Both the position numbers and the translations under genes were made by a program. Below the pieces are notes generated by a model, which was not told the DNA's origin, searched no databases, and saw nothing but the letters and a program-made list of their open reading frames with translations. 64,000 nt of DNA from Clostridia bacterium (GTDB lineage: Bacteria > Bacillota > Clostridia > Oscillospirales > Acutalibacteraceae), in assembly GCA_017436815.1 (NCBI GenBank), contig JAFSCI010000029.1:20711-84710 (forward strand), read 5' to 3'. Every line of letters starts with the position of its first letter. Position 1 is the first letter of the stretch. This document shows positions 42,201-49,925 of the stretch, piece after piece.

Positions 42201-43765
42201 TAATAATTAAAATGCTCGTTTATTTTAAGAGTGCCGCAAATTATTATTTTGCCGCTGGCAAGGGGGTCTGTTGCAACATTAGAGTTGTTCAGCAGTAACT
42301 CATACGCTTGCTCTAAACTGCCAACCGCGCCTGCGACCGTATAGCCGTCACCCGTGCCGTTGCTTGTTACGTAAACGGTGTCCGATTTTCCGCCGCAAAG
42401 GGTGCATACGTCATTAACAAAATTGTGCCTGTAGCCTAAATCTTCGGCTTTTGTTGCAGCGCAACCCGATATATTGCAAATATATACGTCTTTTCCTTTA
42501 GTGGTGCAGTTGGGTTCAATACTGTTTTGGTTATCTTTTACCCAGTTGTGCTCGTGTACGTATACAACATTACCATCACCGCTAAAGGTGTGATTATCGC
42601 CTTCGGCCAGTTTGACCACACTGCCGCCGTCTACAATCAAAGCGGTTTCCTCGCTCAGCACCGATGTAAAAGTAACGTTGCTGTTATCGGCAACTCTCAG
42701 AGTGTTCCATACGCTGTCTACGGAAATGTCGGTGTCGTTGCAATTGCCTATAACAAGGTTCCTTTGACCCTTGAAATTTTTGCCGGAAATCGCAGCTATT
42801 AAATTTTCGGGGATAACGTAATTTTCGTTCAAAACGAGGGTAAAATCAACCGCCGTGCCCGATTTGCCTGAACGACGTGAGGACATTTTTGTAATGGTCG
42901 CATTGGCGCCGCTAATAATTACCTTTGAGTCGTTTGTAACCCCTGTGTCACCGCAAATATAAAAATCCTGTACGGTGGCAGAATCGCAAACGGTAACGGT
43001 GGAATTTTGTGTTGTGCCGCCCGCAGAGTTTGTCTGACCTGCTACCAAACGGTCAACAAGGGCGTTCCCGCCTACAGTAACAAAAAAATTGCCTGCGCTT
43101 GCCGACTCGGCGTTGGTGGGCGATACAAAAGAAAAGGTGCCCGAGTTAATGATCATAGTTGTATCCTGCTCCATAACCTTGTAGGCGTATCCGCCACGAA
43201 GATACATTTTTTTGTTGGTCAGATTCGTGTCGAATACGGCATCGTTTTCTATTGTTAGCGAGCTTGCGCCGTAAATGGTAACCGATGATTTCGTACCGCT
43301 CAAGGTTACCGTAACCTTTGTGAAAACGGTGGGGCCGCCCATACCTATTCTAAGCTCGCTTGTGGTGGGGCTTTTAAGGTTTAGCTTTGCGCCGTTTTGT
43401 GCAGCGTAGTCAATGCCGCCGTAATTTGATGTGTATATAACGGTGCCTACGTGCTCAAGTGCCGTTTGAGAGGTGTTGGCAAAATGACTGTTTTGTACCG
43501 TAACGCCGCAAACGACAATAATGCCGTTTGCATTTGCGTTTGTCTTTATACAGTCTTGCTTTGCAAGCAGTATTTCGTATGCTTTTTGCATAGATGCTAC
43601 CGCTGTGGAATAGCTTTGTCCGTCGTTCTCATCAGAACCGGAAGTGCCGTCTAAGAAAACAACCGAGGTACTGTCTTGCTCTGCAAAGGATAAAACGTCA
43701 AAATTGCTCATAAGTAAAGTTAAGCAGAGTAAAACGGAAAAGATTTTTAAAAAAGTTCGTGTCAT
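39287..43765 (-). CDS. Giant secreted protein: beta-helix modules, GDPD phosphodiesterase domain, BspA leucine-rich repeats
   Basis: The product of about 1492 residues starts with a signal peptide (RTFLKIFSVLLCLTLLMS). Two related pectate-lyase-like modules (about 34-400 and 465-1060) share the opening FLDG/VTSNGTSG...A...QKAYELLL and are separated by a cysteine-pair segment (about 410-460). A glycerophosphodiester phosphodiesterase domain (about 625-885) is inserted in the second module and keeps HRG, ECDV, HDSTLDRTTNG and EIKD. The C-terminus (about 1105-1485) is BspA-type LRR_5 repeats. No LPxTG anchor is seen. The start is ATG 43765, after AAAGGG; a GTG at 43774 overlaps the ribosome site. 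Possible roles are adhesion and phosphodiester or teichoic-acid hydrolysis. Confidence 0.85.
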   Translation of the reverse strand: MTRTFLKIFSVLLCLTLLMSNFDVLSFAEQDSTSVVFLDGTSGSDENDGQSYSTAVASMQKAYEILLAKQDCIKTNANANGIIVVCGVTVQNSHFANTSQTALEHVGTVIYTSNYGGIDYAAQNGAKLNLKSPTTSELRIGMGGPTVFTKVTVTLSGTKSSVTIYGASSLTIENDAVFDTNLTNKKMYLRGGYAYKVMEQDTTMIINSGTFSFVSPTNAESASAGNFFVTVGGNALVDRLVAGQTNSAGGTTQNSTVTVCDSATVQDFYICGDTGVTNDSKVIISGANATITKMSSRRSGKSGTAVDFTLVLNENYVIPENLIAAISGKNFKGQRNLVIGNCNDTDISVDSVWNTLRVADNSNVTFTSVLSEETALIVDGGSVVKLAEGDNHTFSGDGNVVYVHEHNWVKDNQNSIEPNCTTKGKDVYICNISGCAATKAEDLGYRHNFVNDVCTLCGGKSDTVYVTSNGTGDGYTVAGAVGSLEQAYELLLNNSNVATDPLASGKIIICGTLKINEHFNYYGKILHKGTVTISGNDDNAKLHIWAKEKLDLTPNDEHRIQFGGPTVIENLTIDRSGESEAVSLTLFASNNLVIKESVKVINTNWESTYTPPQEALSDQEISSIVLSAHRGYQPMGPENSILSFTAAGQLGFDYVECDVYQTLDGELITIHDSTLDRTTNGSGNVMNMTYEQILQYRIDTAAYGFNLSTADSDDLYVPTFKEYLQILKQYGAKPFIEIKDSRQDTIEKTIDMALEYFESDEIVMSCTSLAPLKTSYAYNNDVFHHLIWGDTSDSGYTNSINELSDMVNSSGQINAGIAFNITNIHIDSNFNTAKSWIDKAHNAGLKVCLRGADDMVQVRKMFELGLDYYPTNTTSPQSLTELKNFIPGGYVFGSASGGKIFVRGGSRNAVTTEDIDITLLGGIYDFVSPTNATKQSTGNYSVTVGKNVFISRLIAGETATSSQGDRASSVVTIKDDATIKNLYIAGDTANTKQVTVNILGGKVESIAENRSKSGTAENLIITLASPLNLPKSISISNSSLISGTKVLTLNGTGELKNSDIFDKLIANDGAVITLVGTYPEQLESVGSGKFILPTPQPAKQFAYTQNGSEITITGYLGTDKQVVIPAELDGYPVTQIGENSFYLNRSITSVTIPGSVKTISENAFRGCTALEEIVFNEGLQSIGTYAFGGTKLTKVVFPSTLKTIGVSAFNGCSSLTEIDLANIESIKGSAFANCAALGSTGAGNRVVIPATVTELGAHAFLNCAQLKRVDWYPVKLSSGAAGSMENPAFKGCTGITLARIYQTAENIPAYLFYKASDVANNKGITTLSFMAGSRAKTIGDYAFYQQRIGKVVFPDTITKIGVESFRNNNMLKVLTFGKGEQTIGQLAFSFCNNLPAVTIPGNVKTIYAYAFRGCAKLETVVVEEGVDYISSYAFGFTALKSITLPASITRINSGLTYPTSATIHYPAGSYVDKYLHSSAARITNETLVCIGE

Positions 43766-43829
43766 ATTATTCACCCTTTGTTTTTGTTTGAGTACATAAT
43801 ATCATAAACGATTTTTAAAAATTTCTAAT

Positions 43830-43859
43830 TTGTGATATAAAAAGTTCTGTATTGTGATA
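43830..43859 (-). promoter_or_regulatory. Paired TTGTGATA boxes, candidate AraC operator
   Basis: Two identical TTGTGATA octamers (43830-43837 and 43852-43859, plus-strand reading) lie 22 bp apart, two DNA turns, upstream of the surface-protein gene. AraC-family sites are typically direct repeats with about this spacing. An extended -10-like TGATATTAT lies downstream on the minus strand. Confidence 0.4.
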
Positions 43860-43861
43860 AA

Positions 43862-43890
43862 ATAAAAAGCATCCCGAAGGATGCTTTTTA
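43862..43890 (-). terminator. Terminator of spoIIE
   Basis: An 11-bp stem AAAAAGCATCC/GGATGCTTTTT with a CGAA-type tetraloop lies just after the spoIIE stop and has T-runs on both strands. Confidence 0.9.
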
Positions 43891-43893
43891 TGA

Positions 43894-46188
43894 TTATACC
43901 GCCTTGTGTAAAATGGCGGCTATAACGGTTATATCATCGTTTTTGCCACCGTGTCGGCGAAGATACGCTCCGTTTGCTATTTTTTCGCAAAGTTCATCTG
44001 CCGTGCCCTCAAAAGCCTCGAGCTCGGCGCATATCCAGTCGGTGCCGTCGCACACAACGCCGTCAGAAAGCATAAGGGTTATGTCCTTGTGTCTGAGCTT
44101 TATTGTGGCTTTATCGAACCCAATGTCCCGCAAAATGCCTGCGGGAAGGGAAGTACTCTGCGCCTTGCCGGTGCGCCCGTTTCGGCGCACTAAAGTGGGC
44201 GCCGCACCCGCCTTGTAAAGCTCGGTTCTGCCTGTAAAAAGGTCTATGCAGACGGCATCTATTGTTGCCAGAGATTCATCGGTAGATTTAAAAAGCATAG
44301 ACGAATTTAAAATTTTAAGCGCGCAGTCCCAACCGAATCCTGCTTTGATAAGTCTGGTTAAAATGTTGGTGGCCATTGCGCCGTCAACCGCGGCTCTGCT
44401 GCCGTTGCCCATTCCGTCGGATAAAAGCATTATATATCTGCCTTTGCCGTCGTAAAAACAACTGTATGAATCGCCCGAAACGGCATTGTTGTTGCTGTTT
44501 ATCTGTCGCACATAGGTGTCAAGAGTGTATACCGCTTTCTCACTCAGAGTAATTAAAACCTCTCGGTCGGTGCTGAAAATGCAGGGATTTTCAAAATCAC
44601 GCTCGCATATATCTTCTATGCGCCGTAAAATGTGAGTGCGGTTAAATACGGTGTCCTTTTTTTCTACAACACGTATTTCTATTGTCATTCGGCCGAATTT
44701 GTCGGTCCTGCAGCCGCAGTCGTTTACAATTACGCCAAGTTCCCTTAAAGCGCAGGCAATTTTATCGGCTAAAAGTGAGTCGTAAGTTTCATCGTTGCCA
44801 AACTCTTCTGAAAGTGAGCCTAACATCTCGGCCACCGCATCGAACTGGTCCTTTACCACACTTCTTACCTGCTCTAAACGGTCCTCCTCGCAGAGCTTTT
44901 TGTAAAAATCGTTGTATTTTTCCTTAAAGCAGTTTTCAAAATCGGTTCGCCTTATGCAAATATTTTTAAACTCCTCGGGCGAAATTTCGGGCAGATTCAT
45001 ATTTATGTTGGTCGCCATTTTTGCGGTATAATCTAAAGTTTGGGTGAGCTTTGAGTCCCAGCACTTGTTAAAGCTTGTACACCCTGTGCAAACAGAACTT
45101 TTGGTGCCGCAAACAATATCCTCAAAATCGGGGCAGTTTATTTTAGAAAGCTCTCTTGCCACGTTATCTACCGTTTTAGATACGTCATTTAATGCCGAGG
45201 CCGCAAAATTGAGCCGCATTGTAAGTGCGTTGCATTTGCCTGTTTGCGATGTTTTGACCGTTAGCGGAGAAAGTAAATTTGCTGCCCTTTTGCCGAGTGA
45301 CTTTGGAAGAATTAAAAAGATTGCCGCCGCAAAAACCGCCTCGCTTGAGAGAATGACCGAAATCTCACCGCCCATTGTTAAAAGGCTGAGCAAAACAAAG
45401 GTTAAAATGTAGCCCAGCGAGCAGGCAATTTTACCGAGGGAGGAAAAAATTCCCGCCATTAGTCCCGCCACACAAAAGGCCAGCGCGTGAGGGGAATATT
45501 CCAAGCTGTAAAGGGTTATACACGCCCCTACCGATATTGCCGCTACCGCCCCCATAGAAGCCTTGCCGTAGCGAGCCGCCGCAAGTAAAAAGAGCGATGC
45601 CAAAAGTCTGCCTGCCGATACGTCGAAAAACTCGACGGAAAATAGGCCCAAAAGCACTAAATTCACCGCAATTATTACACTGCAAAGCTTTAGTGAGTCT
45701 GGTGAGTGCGAGCGGTTTTTAAAAACAAAAAAAGCATCGAAAAAGAAAAAGGTTGCCGCCGCCGATAAAATACTTTCTGCCACCCCTGAAATTAAAGATA
45801 AAGCATCTCTGTTTCCAACCGTAAAGGTGGTTAAAATAAGCGCTAAAAATGAAGTAAGACACAAAAGCCACTTGCTTTTATGCAGGCTTTTTAAGGAGTA
45901 AAGCATATATTTTATTGCCGCCACAGCGCTGAGCGCGGCTATGTATTTAAGTCCGCTGAAATTACCTGAGGGAGAAAAATATCCTGCCGCCGCGCCTAAA
46001 ACTGCAGCCGGTGTAAATACCTTTGGAGCCGCCGCCGCAAAAGCTACTCCAAACGGAGCCGCCGCCGATTGCACACTTCCCCCTGCGCACACAAAGCCTA
46101 ATACTCCCGCAAAAACGTGTTGGATTACGGCTAAGAAAATATGTTTTGAGTCACTGAAATTATCGGCCGTTTTTATAGTCCTGTTCAT
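43894..46188 (-). CDS. spoIIE: Stage II sporulation protein E (SpoIIE serine phosphatase)
   Basis: SpoIIE dephosphorylates SpoIIAA in the forespore to activate sigma-F and takes part in polar septation. The 764-residue protein has about ten N-terminal membrane helices (residues about 20-310), a central regulatory region with CTGC...C cysteines (about 365-380), and a C-terminal PP2C phosphatase (about 550-760) with SGDSYSCF, LLSDGMGNGSRAAVDG, TIDAVCIDLFTG and MLSDGVVCDG providing the metal aspartates. Full length indicates a sporulating organism. AGGTGAT precedes the ATG. The promoter has Spo0A-type features. Confidence 0.95.
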   Translation of the reverse strand: MNRTIKTADNFSDSKHIFLAVIQHVFAGVLGFVCAGGSVQSAAAPFGVAFAAAAPKVFTPAAVLGAAAGYFSPSGNFSGLKYIAALSAVAAIKYMLYSLKSLHKSKWLLCLTSFLALILTTFTVGNRDALSLISGVAESILSAAATFFFFDAFFVFKNRSHSPDSLKLCSVIIAVNLVLLGLFSVEFFDVSAGRLLASLFLLAAARYGKASMGAVAAISVGACITLYSLEYSPHALAFCVAGLMAGIFSSLGKIACSLGYILTFVLLSLLTMGGEISVILSSEAVFAAAIFLILPKSLGKRAANLLSPLTVKTSQTGKCNALTMRLNFAASALNDVSKTVDNVARELSKINCPDFEDIVCGTKSSVCTGCTSFNKCWDSKLTQTLDYTAKMATNINMNLPEISPEEFKNICIRRTDFENCFKEKYNDFYKKLCEEDRLEQVRSVVKDQFDAVAEMLGSLSEEFGNDETYDSLLADKIACALRELGVIVNDCGCRTDKFGRMTIEIRVVEKKDTVFNRTHILRRIEDICERDFENPCIFSTDREVLITLSEKAVYTLDTYVRQINSNNNAVSGDSYSCFYDGKGRYIMLLSDGMGNGSRAAVDGAMATNILTRLIKAGFGWDCALKILNSSMLFKSTDESLATIDAVCIDLFTGRTELYKAGAAPTLVRRNGRTGKAQSTSLPAGILRDIGFDKATIKLRHKDITLMLSDGVVCDGTDWICAELEAFEGTADELCEKIANGAYLRRHGGKNDDITVIAAILHKAV

Positions 46189-46214
46189 TAAACATCACCT
46201 AGGGTTTTCTTTTA

Positions 46215-46247
46215 ATTATATAACCTGAGATGTCGTTTTTTTGTCAA
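46215..46247 (-). promoter_or_regulatory. spoIIE promoter with 21-bp spacer (Spo0A-type)
   Basis: On the minus strand a perfect TTGACA (46247-46242) is separated from a perfect TATAAT (46220-46215) by 21 bp, far more than the usual 17. As I recall, the Bacillus subtilis spoIIE and spoIIG promoters have 21-22-bp spacers and need Spo0A-P to work with sigma-A. TGTCGTT (46231-46237) and TTGTCAAA (46241-46248) resemble 0A boxes (TGTCGAA) and overlap the spacer and -35. Confidence 0.65.
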
Positions 46248-46323
46248 AACAAAAGCGAAAAAATAGACGTATTATGCTATTTTTTATCATCTTGTAAATT
46301 TTAGTGGCTTTAAATTTTGGTGG

Positions 46324-46352
46324 TTGATATTGCTTTTTTAGTATGTTAAAAT
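46324..46352 (+). promoter_or_regulatory. SigA-type promoter of the cotH operon
   Basis: TTGATA (46324-46329) and TAAAAT (46347-46352) are spaced by 17 bp, about 35 bp ahead of the start. It is divergent from the spoIIE promoter. Confidence 0.72.
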
Positions 46353-46388
46353 AAATATGTATATATATTGTAAAGGCAGGTGGAATTT

Positions 46389-48068
46389 TTGAGCCGAGTT
46401 AAAAGAATTCAAAGCATACTTTTAATAATAAGCATACTTTTTTTATCGGTCGTTGTTATAACCGATGCCACCGCAAAGCAGACTAAACTAAGTAATTTAA
46501 TGCTAAGTGAGGAGCATTACGAAAACATAAAAAGCGCCCGCCAAAGCACAAGCAACCAAATTATAAGGGCTGACATTAAGTTTAACGATTATCTGCTTTT
46601 TGCCGATTATAACACTAGTACATATTATTATTCGGCAATCGAAAATCACACCCTTGCATATAATCCTACCGTGTCGGTTGAAAGCGAGCAAAATATAAAA
46701 ATCGCCTTTTTAAATGCCGATATTACCGATGAAACCGTAAAAAGCGGCGAAACCGTAAAGTTCGTTTTATATACCGAGTCTGATTACGCCGAGTATAATC
46801 TTGCTGTAACTAAGCTCCCCATAATTTCCATAAATTTAGAAAACGAGCCTAAAAACAAAAGCAACCCCATTACTTCAGATAAAGAATACGTAAACGCATA
46901 CTTTAACGTGTTCGATAATTCGGCCGATGCCAACCATATAAACAGAGTAATAAACAGCTTCGGCAAAATAAGGCTCAGAGGCGCCACCAGTAAGGGCTAC
47001 GACCAAAAAAGTTACCGTTTTCAGCTTTATAACGAGTCGGTCGGCTCTTCTCTGCGCAATAACAATATAAATTTACTGGGCCTGCGCTCAGATGATGACT
47101 GGATTATTTACCCCGCTTTTAACGATCCCGAAAAGGTTCGCACCAACCTTTCACACGACGTATGGTCAGCCTTTGGCGCCACCAATAACGATTTTGGTAT
47201 GAACACCGGCACAAAAACCAAGCTGTGCGAGGTTTTAATAAACGGCAGATATTGGGGACTTTACACTTTAATGTACCCGATAGATAATAATCAGTTTAAT
47301 TTAAACGAGAACACCACCTCGGGAATGCCTGATTATTGGTACCGCGCCGTAGGCTACGAGGACGCCACCAGTAACGACTTTATGAGCGCTAAGGATGACG
47401 TGAGTCGTGTTAAAAGGTACGAAATCCGTTTCCCCACTGACCACTCGGGCCTTTACTATAAAAAATGGCAACCGCTCGATAATTTCAATAAGGTTTTAGA
47501 AACCAAGGATGACGATTATTTTGTCGAGCACCTGGAGGACCACTTAGATTTAGAAAACCAGATAGATATGTGGCTCTTTTTAAAAATAACTCAGGCGGTA
47601 GACAACTGCTCTAAGAACACAAACTTTGTGGCAAAATACCGAGACGGCAAGTATACTATTTTGGTATCTCCCTGGGATCTGGATCAAACCTGGGGACTTA
47701 GCTGGAAGACGGGCGTATTTACCAATACCGACGTTATTATAGAGCCCAACGACCCCATAAATAAGTACGATTTTGATATGATTATTTCCCGCTGCTTAGA
47801 GCTCGAGATGCCAAACATAGCAAGGCAGATTCAGGAAAGATATACAAAGATCAGAAGTGATATTTTAACCGATGCTCAGTTTGATGAGTGGTTAAATTAT
47901 TACGAGGCTAAGGTCTACTCCTCGGGAGCGGCAATACGTAACGCTGAGCGTTGGCCGCGCGCCCGCAAGGCCGAGGATATGAGTGATCTCAGGTACAGGG
48001 TAAAAGAGCACTTGAAGTTTATGGACTCTTACATTGCTACCCTTGACACAACGTTCGGGGAGGAATAA
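46389..48068 (+). CDS. CotH-family (atypical protein kinase) surface protein
   Basis: The protein of about 559 residues has an N-terminal membrane helix (about 8-27) and a CotH kinase-like domain (about 150-540). Seen are KIRLRGATSKGYDQKSYRF, an invariant DLDQTWG (SPWDLDQTWGLSW) acting as the metal-binding loop, and DDWIIYPAFNDP. CotH of Bacillus phosphorylates spore-coat proteins; many clostridial homologues are surface proteins beside VTC and DUF4956 genes, as here. I prefer TTG 46389, six bases after AGGTGG, over GTG 46380, which lies within the ribosome site. Confidence 0.85.
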   Translation: MSRVKRIQSILLIISILFLSVVVITDATAKQTKLSNLMLSEEHYENIKSARQSTSNQIIRADIKFNDYLLFADYNTSTYYYSAIENHTLAYNPTVSVESEQNIKIAFLNADITDETVKSGETVKFVLYTESDYAEYNLAVTKLPIISINLENEPKNKSNPITSDKEYVNAYFNVFDNSADANHINRVINSFGKIRLRGATSKGYDQKSYRFQLYNESVGSSLRNNNINLLGLRSDDDWIIYPAFNDPEKVRTNLSHDVWSAFGATNNDFGMNTGTKTKLCEVLINGRYWGLYTLMYPIDNNQFNLNENTTSGMPDYWYRAVGYEDATSNDFMSAKDDVSRVKRYEIRFPTDHSGLYYKKWQPLDNFNKVLETKDDDYFVEHLEDHLDLENQIDMWLFLKITQAVDNCSKNTNFVAKYRDGKYTILVSPWDLDQTWGLSWKTGVFTNTDVIIEPNDPINKYDFDMIISRCLELEMPNIARQIQERYTKIRSDILTDAQFDEWLNYYEAKVYSSGAAIRNAERWPRARKAEDMSDLRYRVKEHLKFMDSYIATLDTTFGEE

Positions 48069-48069
48069 T

Positions 48070-48759
48070 ATGGCTTTTGCAAGACATGAAAAAAAGTATA
48101 TATGTACCCCGCAGACTATAAAAATTATGCACTCACGCTTAAAGGGTTTACTTAAACCCGACCCTCACACAAATTTTGGCGCCTATACGGTTTACAGTCT
48201 TTATTTTGACAGTAATATAAATATATCGGCCGCCGAAAACGATGCAGGCGATATTAAGCGTGCAAAATACCGCATAAGGTATTACAACGCTCTCGAAGGG
48301 CTAAAGCTTGAAAAAAAGCAAAAAATAAACGGCCTTACCCAAAAAGACTCGGTGCCCATAACCCACAAACAAGCCGAGAGCTTAATTAGCGGTGACGTTG
48401 CAAAACTTCTTCATTCAAAAGAGCCGCTTTTAAAGGAAATGGCAATAAAAATCGCCACGCAGCACTTTACACCAAAGGTAATTGTGGCTTACACCCGTTA
48501 CCCGTTTGTCTGCCCGACTTCTGATATTAGAGTAACGCTCGATACTAATATTTGTTGCTCATATCAGACCGACAGATTTTTAAATCGGAGCTTTGCAAGA
48601 ATTCCGCTTGCAGCCACCGCATCTGATATTATGGAGGTAAAATTTAATCAGGTTTTACCCTCATACATAAAAATGGCGCTGTCAGACGATAGCTTAATTC
48701 AAAGCACGTTTTCAAAATACTATCTTGCCCGCAAAAGAGCGGCTGAAATTGGGAGGTAA
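48070..48759 (+). CDS. VTC-domain protein (polyphosphate polymerase family)
   Basis: The protein of about 229 residues matches the VTC catalytic tunnel domain (PF09359): RHEKKYICT, VYSLYFDS, RAKYRIRYYN, LKLEKKQK, VAYTRYPF and DIMEVKFNQ supply the basic and acidic tunnel residues. Eukaryotic VTC4 makes polyphosphate from ATP; bacterial stand-alone forms are less studied. ATG 48070 comes one base after the cotH stop, with GGGGAGG in cotH. It is in a five-gene operon. Confidence 0.88.
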   Translation: MAFARHEKKYICTPQTIKIMHSRLKGLLKPDPHTNFGAYTVYSLYFDSNINISAAENDAGDIKRAKYRIRYYNALEGLKLEKKQKINGLTQKDSVPITHKQAESLISGDVAKLLHSKEPLLKEMAIKIATQHFTPKVIVAYTRYPFVCPTSDIRVTLDTNICCSYQTDRFLNRSFARIPLAATASDIMEVKFNQVLPSYIKMALSDDSLIQSTFSKYYLARKRAAEIGR

Positions 48760-48764
48760 ATAAA

Positions 48765-49430
48765 ATGCAAAATTTTATAACTAATTTAACGTCAGGCTTT
48801 GTTAACCGAGAGGTCACTACGGCCGATATGTTAGCGGTGCTTTTAGTGGTAGCAGTAATTTCTGCTTATCAGTTTGTAATATACCGCTTTGTATCAAAAC
48901 GCAGCTTCTATTCAAAATCGTTCAATATTGCTATGAGCATAATTCCGTTTTTTGTAGCAACGATTATTATGACTCTGCAAACCAATATGGTAATAACTCT
49001 GGGTACTATAGGTGCGCTTGCAATTTTGCGCTTCAGAACCGCCGTTAAAGACCCTATGGATATGATTTATCTTTTCTGGTCGGTACATACGGGTATAGTT
49101 TGCGGCGCAGGACTATATAAGCTCGCCGTTATAACAAGCATAATTGTTACCCTCTTTATTTTGGCGGCCGAGGTTATACCGCTAGGCAAATCACCCTTCT
49201 TGCTTATAGTAAACGCCAAAGCGCAAGTAGATGAAGACAAAATCATTGCCGCCGCAACCCAGTTTTCAAGTTACCGTAAGGTAAAATCGAGAGTAATCTC
49301 AGCCGACGGACTCGATTTGGTAATTGAACTTGGCACAAAAAAGGAAGCCGAGCTTGTAAAAGCTGTGTCAGATATTGATGAGGTTAATTCGGTATCCTTA
49401 ATAGCTCACGACGGACAGGACGTGGTGTAA
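48765..49430 (+). CDS. DUF4956 membrane protein
   Basis: The 221-residue protein has four to five membrane helices (about 20-40, 55-75, 80-95, 105-120 and 125-145) and a soluble C-terminal domain with a ferredoxin-like pattern (about 150-221). The MVITLGTIGALAILRFRTAVKDPMD loop is the DUF4956 signature. This family is regularly found next to VTC and CotH genes. It lies five bases after the VTC gene with GGGAGG upstream. The function is unknown; a channel or scaffold for the VTC product is a guess. Confidence 0.85.
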   Translation: MQNFITNLTSGFVNREVTTADMLAVLLVVAVISAYQFVIYRFVSKRSFYSKSFNIAMSIIPFFVATIIMTLQTNMVITLGTIGALAILRFRTAVKDPMDMIYLFWSVHTGIVCGAGLYKLAVITSIIVTLFILAAEVIPLGKSPFLLIVNAKAQVDEDKIIAAATQFSSYRKVKSRVISADGLDLVIELGTKKEAELVKAVSDIDEVNSVSLIAHDGQDVV

Positions 49431-49431
49431 A

Positions 49432-49902
49432 ATGAAGCTCATTTTCAAACAACGTATGTTTTCGTGGTTTGACAGCTACGATATTTTCGACGAATACGGC
49501 AACGTAGCGTTCAGAGTAAAGGGTCAGCTCTCTTGGGGACATATGTTTAAAATTTATAACGCTATGGGTGACGAGGTCGGTTGCGTAAAACAAAAAATTC
49601 TTACCTTTTTACCCAGGTTCGAGATTTATTCGCGCGATAACTACGTCGGCTGCATAACCAAAGAGTTCTCTTTTTTTAAGCCTAAGTTCAGCATAGACTA
49701 TAACGGCTGGCAGGTAGAGGGCAATTTGTTCGAGTTTGACTATTTTATAAGCGACTCGTTCGGCAACAACGTAGCAAAAGTAGAAAAGCAGTTTTTTAAC
49801 TGGACCGACACCTACGAAATAAACGTTTATAACGATTCAAACGCGCTTTCGGCGCTTATGCTTGTAATAGCCATAGACGCCGAAAAATGCTCAAGAGATT
49901 AA
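49432..49902 (+). CDS. LURP-one-related (tubby-like) protein
   Basis: The 156-residue protein has the repeating strand pattern of the LURP-one-related fold (PF04525): QRMFSWFDSYDIFDEYGNVAFRVKGQ, HMFKIYNAMGDEVGCVKQK, FEIYSRDNYVGCITKEF and NVAKVEKQFFNWTDTYEI. These are beta-barrel proteins related to tubby and scramblase; they may bind lipids or ligands. It starts one base after the DUF4956 stop and lacks a signal peptide. Confidence 0.75.
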   Translation: MKLIFKQRMFSWFDSYDIFDEYGNVAFRVKGQLSWGHMFKIYNAMGDEVGCVKQKILTFLPRFEIYSRDNYVGCITKEFSFFKPKFSIDYNGWQVEGNLFEFDYFISDSFGNNVAKVEKQFFNWTDTYEINVYNDSNALSALMLVIAIDAEKCSRD

Positions 49903-49925
49903 ACAAAGATGAAAGGGATAAAGTG

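Noticed and set aside
43790-43800. GAGTACATAAT upstream of the GDPD surface-protein gene matches 11 bp of the left switch repeat, suggesting a second invertible site.
   Set aside because: No inverted partner was found nearby and the right half of the site is absent. In AT-rich DNA an 11-bp match can be chance.
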